Shown here piece after piece: positions 50,452 to 60,074 of a DNA stretch of 64,000 nucleotides. The stretch's first letter is position 1; every line of letters starts with the position of its first letter. The stretch is from Alphaproteobacteria bacterium (GTDB taxonomy: Bacteria; Pseudomonadota; Alphaproteobacteria; MPNO01; UBA2964): the NCBI GenBank assembly GCA_012103315.1, contig WLWZ01000009.1:113425-177424 (forward strand), given 5' to 3'. Both the position numbers and the translations under genes were made by a program. Under the pieces are notes generated by a model, which did not search any database, was not told where the DNA came from, and saw nothing but the letters and a program-made list of their open reading frames with translations.

Positions 50452-52623
50452 ATGAATCGCGCTCAGCGCCGCCAAACTGCTCGATCAACAAAAAAAGCCC
50501 GCAAACAAGGCGTTGCCCTCCCTGCTGCCGCCAATATGACATCGGATATCGTGCGGGATATGGAAATTGCTGTCGGATTCCATCAGGCAGGGGAGCTGAC
50601 CCGGGCGGCAAATCTTTATCAATCCGTTCTCGACCGGTATCCCGACCTGCCAGATGCTCTGAATTTCCTCGGTATTATTGCCAGCGATATGGGGCAATCC
50701 GAAAAGGCACTATCGCTCGTCAAACGGTCCTTAACGCTGGATCCTGCTAACGCGGTTTATCACAATAATCATGGCAATATATTGCGGCAAATCGGTTCTT
50801 TTCCTGATGCTGTTGACGCGTATCGGAACGCAATTCGTTACGCCCCAGCGTATGCCGTTGCCTATAACAACCTTGGCATTGCGTTAAACAGAGATGGACA
50901 TGCAAAGGATGCTGAATCTGCGTTTCGGCGGGCCATAGAAATCGAGCCACAATATTTCGATGCATACAATAACCTTGGGACCGGGCTTTATTTACAAGCA
51001 AGGTTTGACGAAGCAGCAACGGTATTCCGGAAAGCAGTATCCGTTGCTCCGAAACAACCTTCTGCGCGAAATAATCTTGCGAATGTCTTGGCAATGCTCG
51101 GTAAAATCGAAGAGGCAGAATGTGTCTGTCGAGACGCATTAGAAATAGATAACAGTCACGCGATTTCGCAAGTGACGCTCGGTGGTGTGTTGGAAGCGCA
51201 AGGGCAGTTCTTTGAAGCGGAAATTGCTTTTCGCACAGCACTTGATCTCAACGCCGATATGCCTGCCGCGTGGAATAACCTTGGCAACCTGTTTCGTGTC
51301 CAAGGAAGTCCGATTGACGCTATTAATGCGTTTCGCCGCGCCATTGCGATGGAGCCAGGCAATGCCATGGCGCACAGCAATCTTTTGTTTTCATTGGCCC
51401 TGGATCCAGAGGTCTCACCGCTGAGTATTTTGGCCGAGGCCAGAAACTGGAATACGCGTCACGCGGCCCCACTAACCAAAAAAATCCAGCCGAATCGCAA
51501 TAAACCCGTGAAAGATCGTCGGCTACGGGTCGGCTATGTTTCGCCAGACTTTCACGATCATGCGGTGGCTAGGTTTTTAACGCCGCTTTATGCCGCGCAT
51601 GACCGGCAAAGGGTTGAAATTTTTTCTTACGCTGATGTTGCACGTATCGATAATCAAACGAGGTGGTTTGAACAGCATTCAAACCACTGGTGCCCAACGT
51701 TTGGAATGGCTGATGCCCAACTAGCGGAAAAAATTCGCCGAGATGGCATAGATGTTTTAATCGATGTTACTGGACATACAGCTGGAAATCGGTTGCTAGC
51801 CTTTGCTGAAAAGCCCGCTCCCGTTCAAGCAAGCTGGTTGGGGTATGGTGGATCAACAGGAATGGATGCAATGGGTTGGCGGATTACTGACTCGTATATC
51901 GATCCGGTCGGAAATGATACCCACTATTGTGAAGAACTGATCCGTTTGCCCAACTCCCTGTTTTGCTACGCACCTGACGAGAATTATCCAGAAATCCGAT
52001 GTTCTCCCATCGAAGAAAACGGATTTGTTACGTTCGGGTCCCTGAACAATTTCAGCAAGATTAATGACCGAACATTACGATGTTGGGCCAGCATCCTTGC
52101 AGCCGTACCGAACGCGCGAATGGTAATCAAAGGGAGAGGGCTGGGTGATCCTCAACTCCGCCAACGCGTTCTCGGGGTTTTTGCTGCCAAAGGTGTTATG
52201 GCGGATCGGCTGGATTTGTTTGATCATCTTCCTGAGAAGCATGGTCATCTCTCTCTGTTTAGCAAGATTGACGTCATGCTTGATAGCTTTCCCTACTCAG
52301 GCGCGACGACGGTCTGTGAATCGTTATGGATGGGTGTCCCGACGATCACAATCGCAGGAGATCGATATGTGTCTCGGATGGCTTCAGGTGTCTTGAATGT
52401 TGTGGGTCTGAGCGAATTGATTGCTGAGGATGAACGGACATATGTAGCCTGCGCTAGATCATTGGCTGCGGCACCAGTACGCGTCGCAACGTATCGCGAA
52501 ACAATGCGAGAACGAGCGGCGGCGTCCCCTTTAGCTGATCAAAATAGATTTGTTGCGGCGATGGAAGATGCTATCAGGCACATGTGGTGTAAATGGTGTG
52601 ATGAGGTAACTCCGCATGGCTGA
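50452..52623 (+). CDS. TPR-containing O-GlcNAc-transferase-like (SPINDLY-type) glycosyltransferase
   Basis: The 723-residue protein has about eight tetratricopeptide repeats (about 40-320; e.g. AVAYNNLGIALNRDGHAKDA, AWNNLGNLFRVQG). A catalytic region of the OGT/SPINDLY family (about 350-715) follows. Motifs include LRVGYVSPDFHDHAVARF, the DVTGHTAGNRLLAF segment, PVQASWLGYGGSTGM, TFGSLNNFSKI and the nucleotide-sugar site GATTVCESLWMGVPTIT. Such enzymes transfer a sugar to Ser/Thr of protein targets, often flagellins in alphaproteobacteria. The methyltransferase gene overlaps by 8 bp. Its own target is not shown by the sequence. Confidence 0.92.
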   Translation: MNRAQRRQTARSTKKARKQGVALPAAANMTSDIVRDMEIAVGFHQAGELTRAANLYQSVLDRYPDLPDALNFLGIIASDMGQSEKALSLVKRSLTLDPANAVYHNNHGNILRQIGSFPDAVDAYRNAIRYAPAYAVAYNNLGIALNRDGHAKDAESAFRRAIEIEPQYFDAYNNLGTGLYLQARFDEAATVFRKAVSVAPKQPSARNNLANVLAMLGKIEEAECVCRDALEIDNSHAISQVTLGGVLEAQGQFFEAEIAFRTALDLNADMPAAWNNLGNLFRVQGSPIDAINAFRRAIAMEPGNAMAHSNLLFSLALDPEVSPLSILAEARNWNTRHAAPLTKKIQPNRNKPVKDRRLRVGYVSPDFHDHAVARFLTPLYAAHDRQRVEIFSYADVARIDNQTRWFEQHSNHWCPTFGMADAQLAEKIRRDGIDVLIDVTGHTAGNRLLAFAEKPAPVQASWLGYGGSTGMDAMGWRITDSYIDPVGNDTHYCEELIRLPNSLFCYAPDENYPEIRCSPIEENGFVTFGSLNNFSKINDRTLRCWASILAAVPNARMVIKGRGLGDPQLRQRVLGVFAAKGVMADRLDLFDHLPEKHGHLSLFSKIDVMLDSFPYSGATTVCESLWMGVPTITIAGDRYVSRMASGVLNVVGLSELIAEDERTYVACARSLAAAPVRVATYRETMRERAAASPLADQNRFVAAMEDAIRHMWCKWCDEVTPHG

Positions 52624-53212
52624 CTCGTTGCCGCAGTCTGAAGGTAATAATGTCGATACAACGCTTAAAATGAAACGACTGCATCTCGGATGCGGTAGTA
52701 AATTCATTCCGGGCTTTTTTCATGTCGATATTCAGCATCATTCGCATATTGATCAACTATGCTCGGTCGAGAAATTATCCTTCGTCCCCGACGGTGCAGT
52801 AGAGCTAATCTATGCCTGTCATGTGTTGGAACATTTTGGTCGTTTCCAGATCGTCGATGTGTTGCAGGAATGGTGCCGGGTTCTGGAAACCGGTGGTGTC
52901 TTGAGGCTTTCTGTTCCGGATTTTGCTGCCTGTGCCGCAATCTATTATGAGCAAGGTCTCAAGGATGGTTTGTCAGGTTTGGTCGGTCTCGTCAGCGGCG
53001 GCCAACGTGACGATACCGACTTTCATCATATGATCTTTGATGCACCATTATTGTCAGGCCTCTTGTTGCAGGCAGGTTTCTCAGAGGTCCGTCGGTGGGA
53101 CTGGCAAAACACTGAGCATTCGGACGTTGACGATTATTCGCAGGCCTATTTGCCGCATATGGATAAGGAAACCGGCCGTTTGATGAGCCTCAATCTTGAG
53201 GCCGTTAAATAG
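52616..53212 (+). CDS. SAM-dependent methyltransferase (class I)
   Basis: The 198-residue Methyltransf_11-like protein has motif I KRLHLGCGSKFIPGF, acidic strand end FHVDIQH, and YACHVLEHFGRFQIVDVLQEW, typical of methyltransferases linked to sugar or glycan modification. The ATG lies inside the end of the glycosyltransferase gene (ATGGCTGA overlap), so the two are translationally coupled. It may methylate the sugar or protein handled by the neighbour (inference). Confidence 0.88.
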   Translation: MADSLPQSEGNNVDTTLKMKRLHLGCGSKFIPGFFHVDIQHHSHIDQLCSVEKLSFVPDGAVELIYACHVLEHFGRFQIVDVLQEWCRVLETGGVLRLSVPDFAACAAIYYEQGLKDGLSGLVGLVSGGQRDDTDFHHMIFDAPLLSGLLLQAGFSEVRRWDWQNTEHSDVDDYSQAYLPHMDKETGRLMSLNLEAVK

Positions 53213-53229
53213 CGTCCTAGACTCTCTAG

Positions 53230-54540
53230 TTATAGAAGCCCGGGCAGGAATGTGACGAGGGACGGGAACGTCGCCAGCACCACCATCCCGAGGAGAAATA
53301 GCACGACAAAGGGCCAGGAAGCTTTAAAGACTTCCGCTATCTGCACTTTATCGGCGGCGCCCTGGAATGCGAAGATCACATAGCCAAACGGTGGTGATAT
53401 ACCCCCCACGGTGACATTTAAGAGCATGATCAGCCAGAACCAGATCGGATCAAATCCGAGGGTTGCGAGCAATGGCTGATAGATCGGAATGACGACGAGC
53501 ATTAGGGCGATTTGATCAATAAACATGCAGAGAATGAATGGGATCGCCATCATGACGAACAGCATCAGCATTGGATGCCAGCCGAGATTGACGATCAGAT
53601 TGGTAAGCTCTGTCGTCGCACCAGTGAAGGCCAGTAGCTGACTGAACATTCGTGAACTTGCCATGATCAGCAGGATCATGCTGGTGATAAACGCTGCGGT
53701 GCCGAGGGACTCGGTCACCATCTTCCAATTTAGTTTTCGGTAATAAGCAGCGGTGACTACCGCCGCGAGGACGCCCGTCGCGGCGGCTTCGGATGGGGTC
53801 GCGATACCAAACATGATGAAGCCCATGACCGAGAAGATAATCAGGGCAAAGGGCAGGCAACCTGCGAGCGCCCGGAGTTTTTCGCGCAATGTAATTTTTG
53901 GTGCTTCGTCGTCACTATCGTCAGGGGCCAATGAAGGATCTAGCTTTACGCGGACCATGGTGTAGGTCAGGAACATTGCGGAGAGCATCAGTCCTGGGAT
54001 GATGCCGCCGATCAGTAATCCTGCGATCGAGGTGTTGGATAGGGTGCCAATAACAATCGCGAGAACGCTTGGCGGGATAATTGGCGCCAAACTAGCGCCG
54101 GCTAGAATATTGCCGATGGCAAGTTTTCTGTCATAGCCGCGATCGCGCATGGTTGGAAAGATTGTACGTGCCAGCATCGCCGCGACCGCCATGCCGGCAC
54201 CTGATAGAGCCCCAAATACTGTCGAGAGTGAAATTGTCAGAACATACTGACGCCCCTTCATTCGTCCGATCAGCTTGTCGACAGCATCGAAGAGGATATC
54301 GACTGTTCCGGAACGGAACAGCACTTCGGCCATCAAAATAAAGAGCGGGATCGTCGCGAGATCGGCATTATTTGTCGTATCAAATATTGAGTTGGCGACC
54401 ATTCCGAAGCCGGCAGGGCCGAGGAACAAGGCGACACCGGTGAGGTTAATCGCCAGAAAGGCAACAAAAAGCGGTGCGCCAGACATAAAGGCGGCCAGCA
54501 AAAGGAGCAGAGCGGTGATCAGTGTTGCTTCCCAACCCAT
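53230..54540 (-). CDS. dctM: TRAP transporter large permease (DctM), second system
   Basis: The 436-residue DctM subunit has about 12 helices. Motifs include PLFILMAEVLFRSG, GALSGAGMAVAAMLA, ILAGASLAPIIPPSVLAIVIG and NVTVGGISPPFGYVIFAF. It ends the dctP-dctQ-dctM operon that is divergent from the GntR and oxalate genes. Na+-coupled uptake of an organic acid is expected; the gene neighbourhood points to oxalate or a related acid. Three bases separate it from the DctQ stop. Confidence 0.93.
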   Translation of the reverse strand: MGWEATLITALLLLLAAFMSGAPLFVAFLAINLTGVALFLGPAGFGMVANSIFDTTNNADLATIPLFILMAEVLFRSGTVDILFDAVDKLIGRMKGRQYVLTISLSTVFGALSGAGMAVAAMLARTIFPTMRDRGYDRKLAIGNILAGASLAPIIPPSVLAIVIGTLSNTSIAGLLIGGIIPGLMLSAMFLTYTMVRVKLDPSLAPDDSDDEAPKITLREKLRALAGCLPFALIIFSVMGFIMFGIATPSEAAATGVLAAVVTAAYYRKLNWKMVTESLGTAAFITSMILLIMASSRMFSQLLAFTGATTELTNLIVNLGWHPMLMLFVMMAIPFILCMFIDQIALMLVVIPIYQPLLATLGFDPIWFWLIMLLNVTVGGISPPFGYVIFAFQGAADKVQIAEVFKASWPFVVLFLLGMVVLATFPSLVTFLPGLL

Positions 54541-54543
54541 CTG

Positions 54544-55065
54544 TCAGCTCTCCCCAAACCCGCCAGCGGAAGCATTAGGATCAATTGCCTTAAAATCTAA
54601 TAGGCGAACAAAATGGAGCGTTGAGCTCGCAAATCCAAATGGGATGAAAATGGAAATTAGATATTTCGGGACCGGCTTTACGGCCATCAAATCAATATTG
54701 TTGATGTACTGCCGTGCGGTTTCATCCATCGAAATCCAGGTCGCAAAACCACAGAACAGCGTTCCCAAGAAATAGGTCAGCCACATCGCGACCCGAGCGC
54801 CATTTGTTGGTAGAAGGTCGAAAATCAAGGCGACGGCAACATGCCCGCGTTTCCAGGTAACATAGGGCATCATTAAAAATGTGCAGGCGCAGAGCGAATA
54901 GGATACGGCCTCACTTGCCCACCATTGTGGTGCATTAAAGAAATATCGTGCGAATACTTCGATGATGTATGCACCAAATATCATCGAAAGGGCGACACAG
55001 GCGAGATAGTAGCCCGCGACCGTCAACTGGTCGTGCCAGCGCGTAAATGTTCGGTAAATACTCAT
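54544..55065 (-). CDS. dctQ: TRAP transporter small permease (DctQ), second system
   Basis: The predicted 173-residue DctQ subunit has four helices and the conserved EVFARYFFNAPQWWASEAVSY segment. The start is ambiguous. ATG 55065 gives the usual family N-terminus (MSIYRTFTRWHDQL) but lacks a Shine-Dalgarno. A GTG at 55092 adds nine residues and lies beside a hairpin (55084-55114). Translation may depend on the upstream DctP gene or on that structure. Confidence 0.88.
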   Translation of the reverse strand: MSIYRTFTRWHDQLTVAGYYLACVALSMIFGAYIIEVFARYFFNAPQWWASEAVSYSLCACTFLMMPYVTWKRGHVAVALIFDLLPTNGARVAMWLTYFLGTLFCGFATWISMDETARQYINNIDLMAVKPVPKYLISIFIPFGFASSTLHFVRLLDFKAIDPNASAGGFGES

Positions 55066-55083
55066 ATCAATCAAGAGGCGAGA

Positions 55084-55114
55084 GGGAGCCACGAGACCGC
55101 ATATCCCGTGGCCC
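55084..55114 (-). other. Hairpin between dctP and dctQ
   Basis: GCCACG (55088-55093) and CGTGGC (55107-55112) form a 6-bp stem extendable by G-C pairs (GGG/CCC), with a 13-base loop. There is no T-run. Hairpins here commonly protect the binding-protein mRNA. Confidence 0.45.
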
Positions 55115-55136
55115 TTCTCAGTTCGATTGGTCTACC

Positions 55137-56123
55137 TTACCAGGATAGTCCTGCTTTTTCCGCGAGTTCACGAAGCTTCTTCGCATCTGCACCGCAGCAC
55201 TTCTCTCCTAAAGCCCATATGCTTGCCGAGAAGGCTTTGCGCATTTTGGCCACCTGATCGGCAGGCAGATTAGTGATTTTGACGCCCTTTTTGGCAAGCT
55301 CGGCATCTTCTTTTGCCTGAACTTGATCCCCGACCCATGGCATTTCTAGCTCGGTCATATAACCAGCCTGAAGCAGGATGTTCTGCTCTTCCTTTGTTAG
55401 CTTGTTGAAGCTCTTAAGGTTCATCAGGAATGGCAAAGTCGATGTGCCAAAGGTTGGGCGAACTTTGTATTTGGCGACCTCAAAATGCTTCATGCTGAGC
55501 ATCCCTGCGGCCGGCCATGCAGCACCGTCTACGACACCTTTCTCAAGGGCGGAATACACTTGTGAACCTGGCATGACGACTGGCTGGCCACCAAACAATT
55601 TGATGACGCCGTGATAAGTCTGTGTACCGCGGATCTTACGGCCTTCCCAATCGCCCTTACCTGAGAGCGGTTTCTTCAGGAAAATGTGATAGCCCTTGGT
55701 GCTGTTTGGCGAAATGGCCAGCAGTTTCAGCCCATGCGTCTTTTGATAAAATTTATCGAGATGATCCCAGACGCCCGAAGTCCGTTTGCCAACAGGGTCG
55801 GAATTCATGGCGTCCATAATGGCGGCAAGGCCTTTGGATCCCATGTGATAAACGCCATGCGTAAACAGGATATCAAAGACGCCGGCCTTTACGGGTTGTA
55901 GCTGTTGAAAACCTGGGACTACTTCCGGGCCGCTGATGCGAATTTTAATTTTGTCGCCGCCTAGTTTCTTGACGTTTTTTACAAAACTATCGAGCACAAC
56001 ATAGGTCGGCCAAACGTTTTTGTTCCAGCTCGTTAAAATCTTGATGGTTGCTGCATTTGCAGTAACAGAAAGTCCACCAAGCACCATTCCGGCGACAGCG
56101 AATCCTGTAAATAGACGTTTCAT
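55137..56123 (-). CDS. dctP: TRAP transporter substrate-binding protein (DctP), second system
   Basis: The 328-residue periplasmic binding protein has a signal peptide (about 1-24, ending ANA-ATI). It shows DctP motifs: ILTSWNKNVWPTYVVLDSFVKN, GRKIRGTQTYHGVIK and QVYSALEKGVVDGAAWP. The ligand is unproven. Divergence from a GntR-oxc-frc-ligase operon, with two operator-like palindromes between them, makes oxalate or an oxalate precursor a good candidate. It heads the dctPQM operon. Confidence 0.92.
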   Translation of the reverse strand: MKRLFTGFAVAGMVLGGLSVTANAATIKILTSWNKNVWPTYVVLDSFVKNVKKLGGDKIKIRISGPEVVPGFQQLQPVKAGVFDILFTHGVYHMGSKGLAAIMDAMNSDPVGKRTSGVWDHLDKFYQKTHGLKLLAISPNSTKGYHIFLKKPLSGKGDWEGRKIRGTQTYHGVIKLFGGQPVVMPGSQVYSALEKGVVDGAAWPAAGMLSMKHFEVAKYKVRPTFGTSTLPFLMNLKSFNKLTKEEQNILLQAGYMTELEMPWVGDQVQAKEDAELAKKGVKITNLPADQVAKMRKAFSASIWALGEKCCGADAKKLRELAEKAGLSW

Positions 56124-56172
56124 AATCTCCCCCTTTTTTGAACTTTCAATCCGTTAGTATTGAAACCATAGC

Positions 56173-56195
56173 GTTTGTCATATGGCGTGACAAAC
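56173..56195. promoter_or_regulatory. Inverted repeat, candidate operator of the dctP promoter
   Basis: GTTTGTCA-TATGGCG-TGACAAAC has perfect 8-bp arms and a 7-bp spacer. It lies 50 bp upstream of dctP in the 153-bp divergent region. Confidence 0.6.
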
Positions 56196-56242
56196 TAGGA
56201 ATCCTGAATTTTGGGCTGACTATGTTGGAATGACGCTGGTAT

Positions 56243-56254
56243 GTGGTATACCAC
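56243..56254. promoter_or_regulatory. GntR-type operator palindrome
   Basis: GTGGTATACCAC is a perfect 12-bp palindrome. The core TGGTATACCA fits the short G/T-rich half-site style of FCD-type GntR operators. It lies 23 bp before the GntR gene, suggesting autoregulation and shared control of dctPQM. Confidence 0.65.
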
Positions 56255-56276
56255 CAATACACGGATCAATTTTTAA

Positions 56277-56978
56277 GTGAGAAATTCTTTGGCGACTGTA
56301 AGACTTGATCTTCAGCCGATAGACGTCTCTTTCAGCCTCAAGGATAGAACCTATGAGGCGTTGAAAGAGACGATTGCTACCATCAATATCTATGAAGGTG
56401 AGGGCGAGCCGCGCCTGGATGAACGACAATTGTCTGAAGATCTCGGTGTCAGCCGCACGCCGGTGAGGGAAGCCCTCGCCCGGTTAGAACAAGAGGGTTT
56501 GGTCCGGATCATCCCACGACGTGGCGTTTTTGTGGTGCGTAAAACTAAGACCGAAATTCTTGAAATGATCACTGTCTGGGCCGCTCTTGAAAGTATGGCA
56601 GCTCGATTGATCACGCAAAATGCCAGTGATGGGGAAATTGCTGGCCTACGAAAAATGTTTGCGACCTTTGAAAGCGAAAAACCGCAGGCAAATATCGATG
56701 AGTATTCGGGGACTAACATCGAGTTTCATCAGGCGACCCTGAAGCTGAGCAAGAGTGAGCTGCTGAACACGCTAACGGAAACACTCTTCATTCATATGCG
56801 CTCGATCCGGGTGCGGACTATTGGCGAGAACAATCGAGCCAGCAGATCGATTATTGATCATATGAATATTATCGAGGCCCTAGAGCGCCGGGATACAGAA
56901 CTTGCGGAGCACCTGGTTCGACAACATACGTTGGATCTGGCTGCCCATGTTGAACAACACTTAGATTATCTGGATTAG
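56277..56978 (+). CDS. GntR-family regulator with FCD domain (oxalate locus)
   Basis: The 233-residue protein has a winged helix (about 20-90; [29 protein letters not shown], ending PRRGVFV) and an FCD ligand domain (about 100-225). The GTG start at 56277 has no strong ribosome-binding site; a TTG at 56289 is an alternative. It lies 10 bp before oxc and is divergent from dctPQM, so it probably controls both units. The ligand may be oxalate, formate or a CoA ester (inference). Confidence 0.9.
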   Translation: MRNSLATVRLDLQPIDVSFSLKDRTYEALKETIATINIYEGEGEPRLDERQLSEDLGVSRTPVREALARLEQEGLVRIIPRRGVFVVRKTKTEILEMITVWAALESMAARLITQNASDGEIAGLRKMFATFESEKPQANIDEYSGTNIEFHQATLKLSKSELLNTLTETLFIHMRSIRVRTIGENNRASRSIIDHMNIIEALERRDTELAEHLVRQHTLDLAAHVEQHLDYLD

Positions 56979-56988
56979 GAAGAAGACC

Positions 56989-58701
56989 ATGGCTGAAGAA
57001 AACGAAGAAACGGGTGCGCTCACTGACGGGTTCCATCTCGTGATAGATGCGCTCAAGCTAAACGACATCAACACCATCTATAATGTGCCGGGGATTCCGA
57101 TCACTGATCTTGGTCGCATGATGCAGGCGGAAGGCATGCGCGTTCTTTCATTTCGACATGAACAAAACGCTGGCTATGCGGCTTCAATTGCTGGCTTCCT
57201 CACTCAGAAGCCTGGCATTTGCCTGACCGTATCTGCACCGGGGTTTCTGAATGGACTGACGGCTCTTGCGCACGCCACCACGAACTGTTTCCCGATGATA
57301 TTGATCTCAGGGTCGTCTGAACGTGAGATCGTTGATTTGCAACAGGGCGACTACGAAGAGATGGACCAACTTGCTGTGGCCAAGCCTCTTTGTAAGGCCG
57401 CCTATCGTGTGCTGCACGCTGAGGATATTGGCATTGGCATTGCACGCGCTATCCGCGCGGCGGTTTCCGGTCGGCCTGGCGGCGTTTATCTCGATTTGCC
57501 AGCAAAACTGCTGGGACAAGTGATGGATGTGGATGATGGTGAGAACTCGTTGGTGAAGGTGATTGATGCCGCCCCTCGACAGCTGCCAGCTCCGGATTCT
57601 ATTGCGCGGGCTCTTGAGGTGCTCAAAGGCGCCGAACGACCACTGATTATTCTCGGCAAGGGGGCTGCTTATGCGCAGGCGGATGACGCGATCTGTGCGC
57701 TGGTGGAGATAAGTGGTATTCCTTATCTGCCAATGAGCATGGCAAAAGGCTTGTTGCCTGATACCCACCCACAATCCGCCGGTGCCGCCCGTTCGCTTGT
57801 GCTAAAGGAGTCGGATGTCGTGATGCTGGTCGGTGCACGGCTGAACTGGCTGTTGTCACACGGCAAAGGTAAAGCCTGGGGGACGGCGCCGAAAAAGTTT
57901 GTTCATATCGATATTGAACCACGCGAAATGGACAGCAACGTTGAAATTGCTGCACCCGTGGTTGGTGATATTGGCTCCTGTGTGGATGCACTACTTGCCG
58001 GGATGGCTAAAGACTGGAATGCGCCGCCGTCAGTTTGGACCAGTGCGGTCAAGGAAAAGGTCGATAGTAATGTTGAGCGGATGGCACCGCGTTTGCAGAA
58101 CAATAATGTCCCGATGGATTATCATGGCGCGTTGGGTGCGCTGCGCACGATTATCAAAGAACGTCCCGATGCTATCCTGGTCAATGAAGGGGCTAACACG
58201 CTCGATTTTGCTCGTAGCATCATCGATATGTACCAGCCACGGAAGCGGCTAGATGTCGGGACCTGGGGTGTGATGGGTGTCGGCATGGGCACCGCGATTG
58301 CCGCCGCGGTCGAGACCGGCAAGCCCGTTCTGGCTATCGAAGGGGACAGCGCCTTTGGTTTTTCTGGTATGGAGGTGGAGACGATTTGTCGCTACAACCT
58401 ACCGGTTTGTGTGGTCGTCTTTAATAATGGCGGTATCTATCGCGGCACGGATGAGAATTCCGCTGGCGATAATGTGGCCACGACGGTCTTCGTCAAAGAT
58501 GCGCGCTACGACAAGATGATGGAGGCTTTTGGCGGTGTCGGCTTTAATGCAACGTCGCCGGATGAACTTTCCCAGGCCGTTAACGCCGCCATGGATTCTG
58601 GTAAACCAACTTTAGTGAACGCAGTGATTGATGCTGAGGCGGGGACGGAGAGTGGCCGCATCGGCAACCTCAACCCGCAAAGCGTCGTCGCAAAAAAATA
58701 G
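56989..58701 (+). CDS. oxc: Oxalyl-CoA decarboxylase
   Basis: The 570-residue thiamine-diphosphate enzyme closely matches Oxalobacter Oxc in sequence and order. It has [14 protein letters not shown], the ThDP-activating Glu58 in [50 protein letters not shown] and the ThDP/Mg site [14 protein letters not shown]...NNGGIY. It converts oxalyl-CoA to formyl-CoA and CO2. AGGAAG lies about 8 bp before the ATG, 10 bp after the GntR stop. Formyl-CoA transferase follows by 33 bp, completing the oxalate cycle. Confidence 0.96.
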   Translation: MAEENEETGALTDGFHLVIDALKLNDINTIYNVPGIPITDLGRMMQAEGMRVLSFRHEQNAGYAASIAGFLTQKPGICLTVSAPGFLNGLTALAHATTNCFPMILISGSSEREIVDLQQGDYEEMDQLAVAKPLCKAAYRVLHAEDIGIGIARAIRAAVSGRPGGVYLDLPAKLLGQVMDVDDGENSLVKVIDAAPRQLPAPDSIARALEVLKGAERPLIILGKGAAYAQADDAICALVEISGIPYLPMSMAKGLLPDTHPQSAGAARSLVLKESDVVMLVGARLNWLLSHGKGKAWGTAPKKFVHIDIEPREMDSNVEIAAPVVGDIGSCVDALLAGMAKDWNAPPSVWTSAVKEKVDSNVERMAPRLQNNNVPMDYHGALGALRTIIKERPDAILVNEGANTLDFARSIIDMYQPRKRLDVGTWGVMGVGMGTAIAAAVETGKPVLAIEGDSAFGFSGMEVETICRYNLPVCVVVFNNGGIYRGTDENSAGDNVATTVFVKDARYDKMMEAFGGVGFNATSPDELSQAVNAAMDSGKPTLVNAVIDAEAGTESGRIGNLNPQSVVAKK

Positions 58702-58734
58702 CGCAATTTAACTCTCAAAAAGAGGAATGAGATA

Positions 58735-59985
58735 ATGAGTAAAGCCCTCGAAGGTGTGAAAATTCTGGATATGACTCATGTTCAGTCCGGGCCGACATGC
58801 ACTCAGCTACTGGCATGGTTTGGAGCCGATGTGATCAAAGTGGAGCGGCCGGGTGTTGGCGATGCGACGCGCGGCCAACTGCGCGATATCCCAGATGTCG
58901 ATAGCTTGTATTTCACGATGCTCAACCATAACAAGCGCAGCGTGACGTTGAACCCGAAGACCGAGGCTGGGGCCAAGATTTTCACCAAGCTCATTGAAGA
59001 ATGCGATGTGATGGTTGAAAACTTTGCGCCGGGCGCGATTGATCGGATGGGTTTTCCCTGGGAGAAAATTCAGGAGATCAATCCTCGGATGATCTATGCG
59101 TCGGTTAAGGGATTTGGTCCGGGGCCTTATGAGGATTGCAAGGTTTATGAAAATGTTGCCCAGTGCACTGGCGGTGCGGCATCCACAACCGGCTTTTTAG
59201 ATGGGCCGCCGCTTGTGACCGGCGCTCAGATCGGTGATTCCGGAACGGGCCTTCATTTGGCATTTGGCATCGTGACGGCTCTTTTTCATCGCGAACAGTC
59301 TGGTAAGGGCCAGAGGGTTGAATGCGCTATGCAGGACGGTGTTCTCAACCTGTCACGTGTGAAGTTACGCGATCAGCAAAGGCTCGCGCATGGTCCGTTG
59401 AAAGAATATAGCCAGCACGGCCAGGGTATCGAGTTTGGTGAGGCAACGCCACGCGCCGGGAATGATTCCGGCGGGGGACAGCCCGGCTGGATTCTGAAAT
59501 GTAAGGGCTGGGAAACTGATCCCAATGCTTATGTGTATTTCATCACGCAGGCTGCGGTGTGGAAGAATATCTGTGATCTGATTGGCAAGCCGGAATGGAA
59601 AGAAGACCCCGGCTATGCCAAACCGGAAGCGCGTCTCGATAAGATCAAAGGGATTTTTGATGCGATTGAAGAATGGACCATGACGCTCGATAAATTTGAC
59701 GTCATGAATCTTTGCAATCCGCTGAACATACCGTGCGGGCCTATCTTGTCGATGAAAGAGCTGGCGGAAGAACCATCCTTACGCGACAACGGTACGATTG
59801 TTGAAGTTGATCATCCTGAACGTGGTAAATATTTGACGGTTGGCAATCCCGTGAAGCTTTCTGAGTCGCCTTCAGACGTTGAACGGTCACCGTTGCTCGG
59901 TGAACATACGGATGAAATTTTAAAATCCGTTGTCGGACTTAATGACGAAGAGATTGCGGCCGCGCGTGAAGAAGGCGCGATATAG
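58735..59985 (+). CDS. frc: Formyl-CoA:oxalate CoA-transferase
   Basis: The 416-residue class III CoA-transferase is very similar to Oxalobacter Frc: [10 protein letters not shown] with Gln17, [14 protein letters not shown], catalytic Asp168 (QIGDSGTG), VKLRDQQRL, the glycine loop SGGGQPGW and [11 protein letters not shown]. It moves CoA from formyl-CoA to oxalate, giving oxalyl-CoA and formate, and so works in a cycle with Oxc. AGAGG lies about 9 bp before the ATG. The glycine loop has three Gly before Gln (GGGQ) where I recall GGGGQ in Oxalobacter. Confidence 0.95.
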   Translation: MSKALEGVKILDMTHVQSGPTCTQLLAWFGADVIKVERPGVGDATRGQLRDIPDVDSLYFTMLNHNKRSVTLNPKTEAGAKIFTKLIEECDVMVENFAPGAIDRMGFPWEKIQEINPRMIYASVKGFGPGPYEDCKVYENVAQCTGGAASTTGFLDGPPLVTGAQIGDSGTGLHLAFGIVTALFHREQSGKGQRVECAMQDGVLNLSRVKLRDQQRLAHGPLKEYSQHGQGIEFGEATPRAGNDSGGGQPGWILKCKGWETDPNAYVYFITQAAVWKNICDLIGKPEWKEDPGYAKPEARLDKIKGIFDAIEEWTMTLDKFDVMNLCNPLNIPCGPILSMKELAEEPSLRDNGTIVEVDHPERGKYLTVGNPVKLSESPSDVERSPLLGEHTDEILKSVVGLNDEEIAAAREEGAI

Positions 59986-60074
59986 CATTTTCTTAGCTTG
60001 CCCCTTGCCCAACCGGGATGGGTAAGGAAAAATTGCGCGAAGTGAGCAATTGGATACACGAGAAAGACGAAACC

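Noticed and set aside
56124..56276. tRNA or riboswitch in the divergent regions
   Set aside because: The symmetric elements here are short DNA palindromes fitting dimeric repressors; no cloverleaf or aptamer-like fold was recognised in any intergenic region.
60003..60027. Terminator after frc
   Set aside because: The hairpin (CCTTGCCCA/TGGGTAAGG) is followed by A residues on the plus strand, not T. It would not terminate frc transcription.
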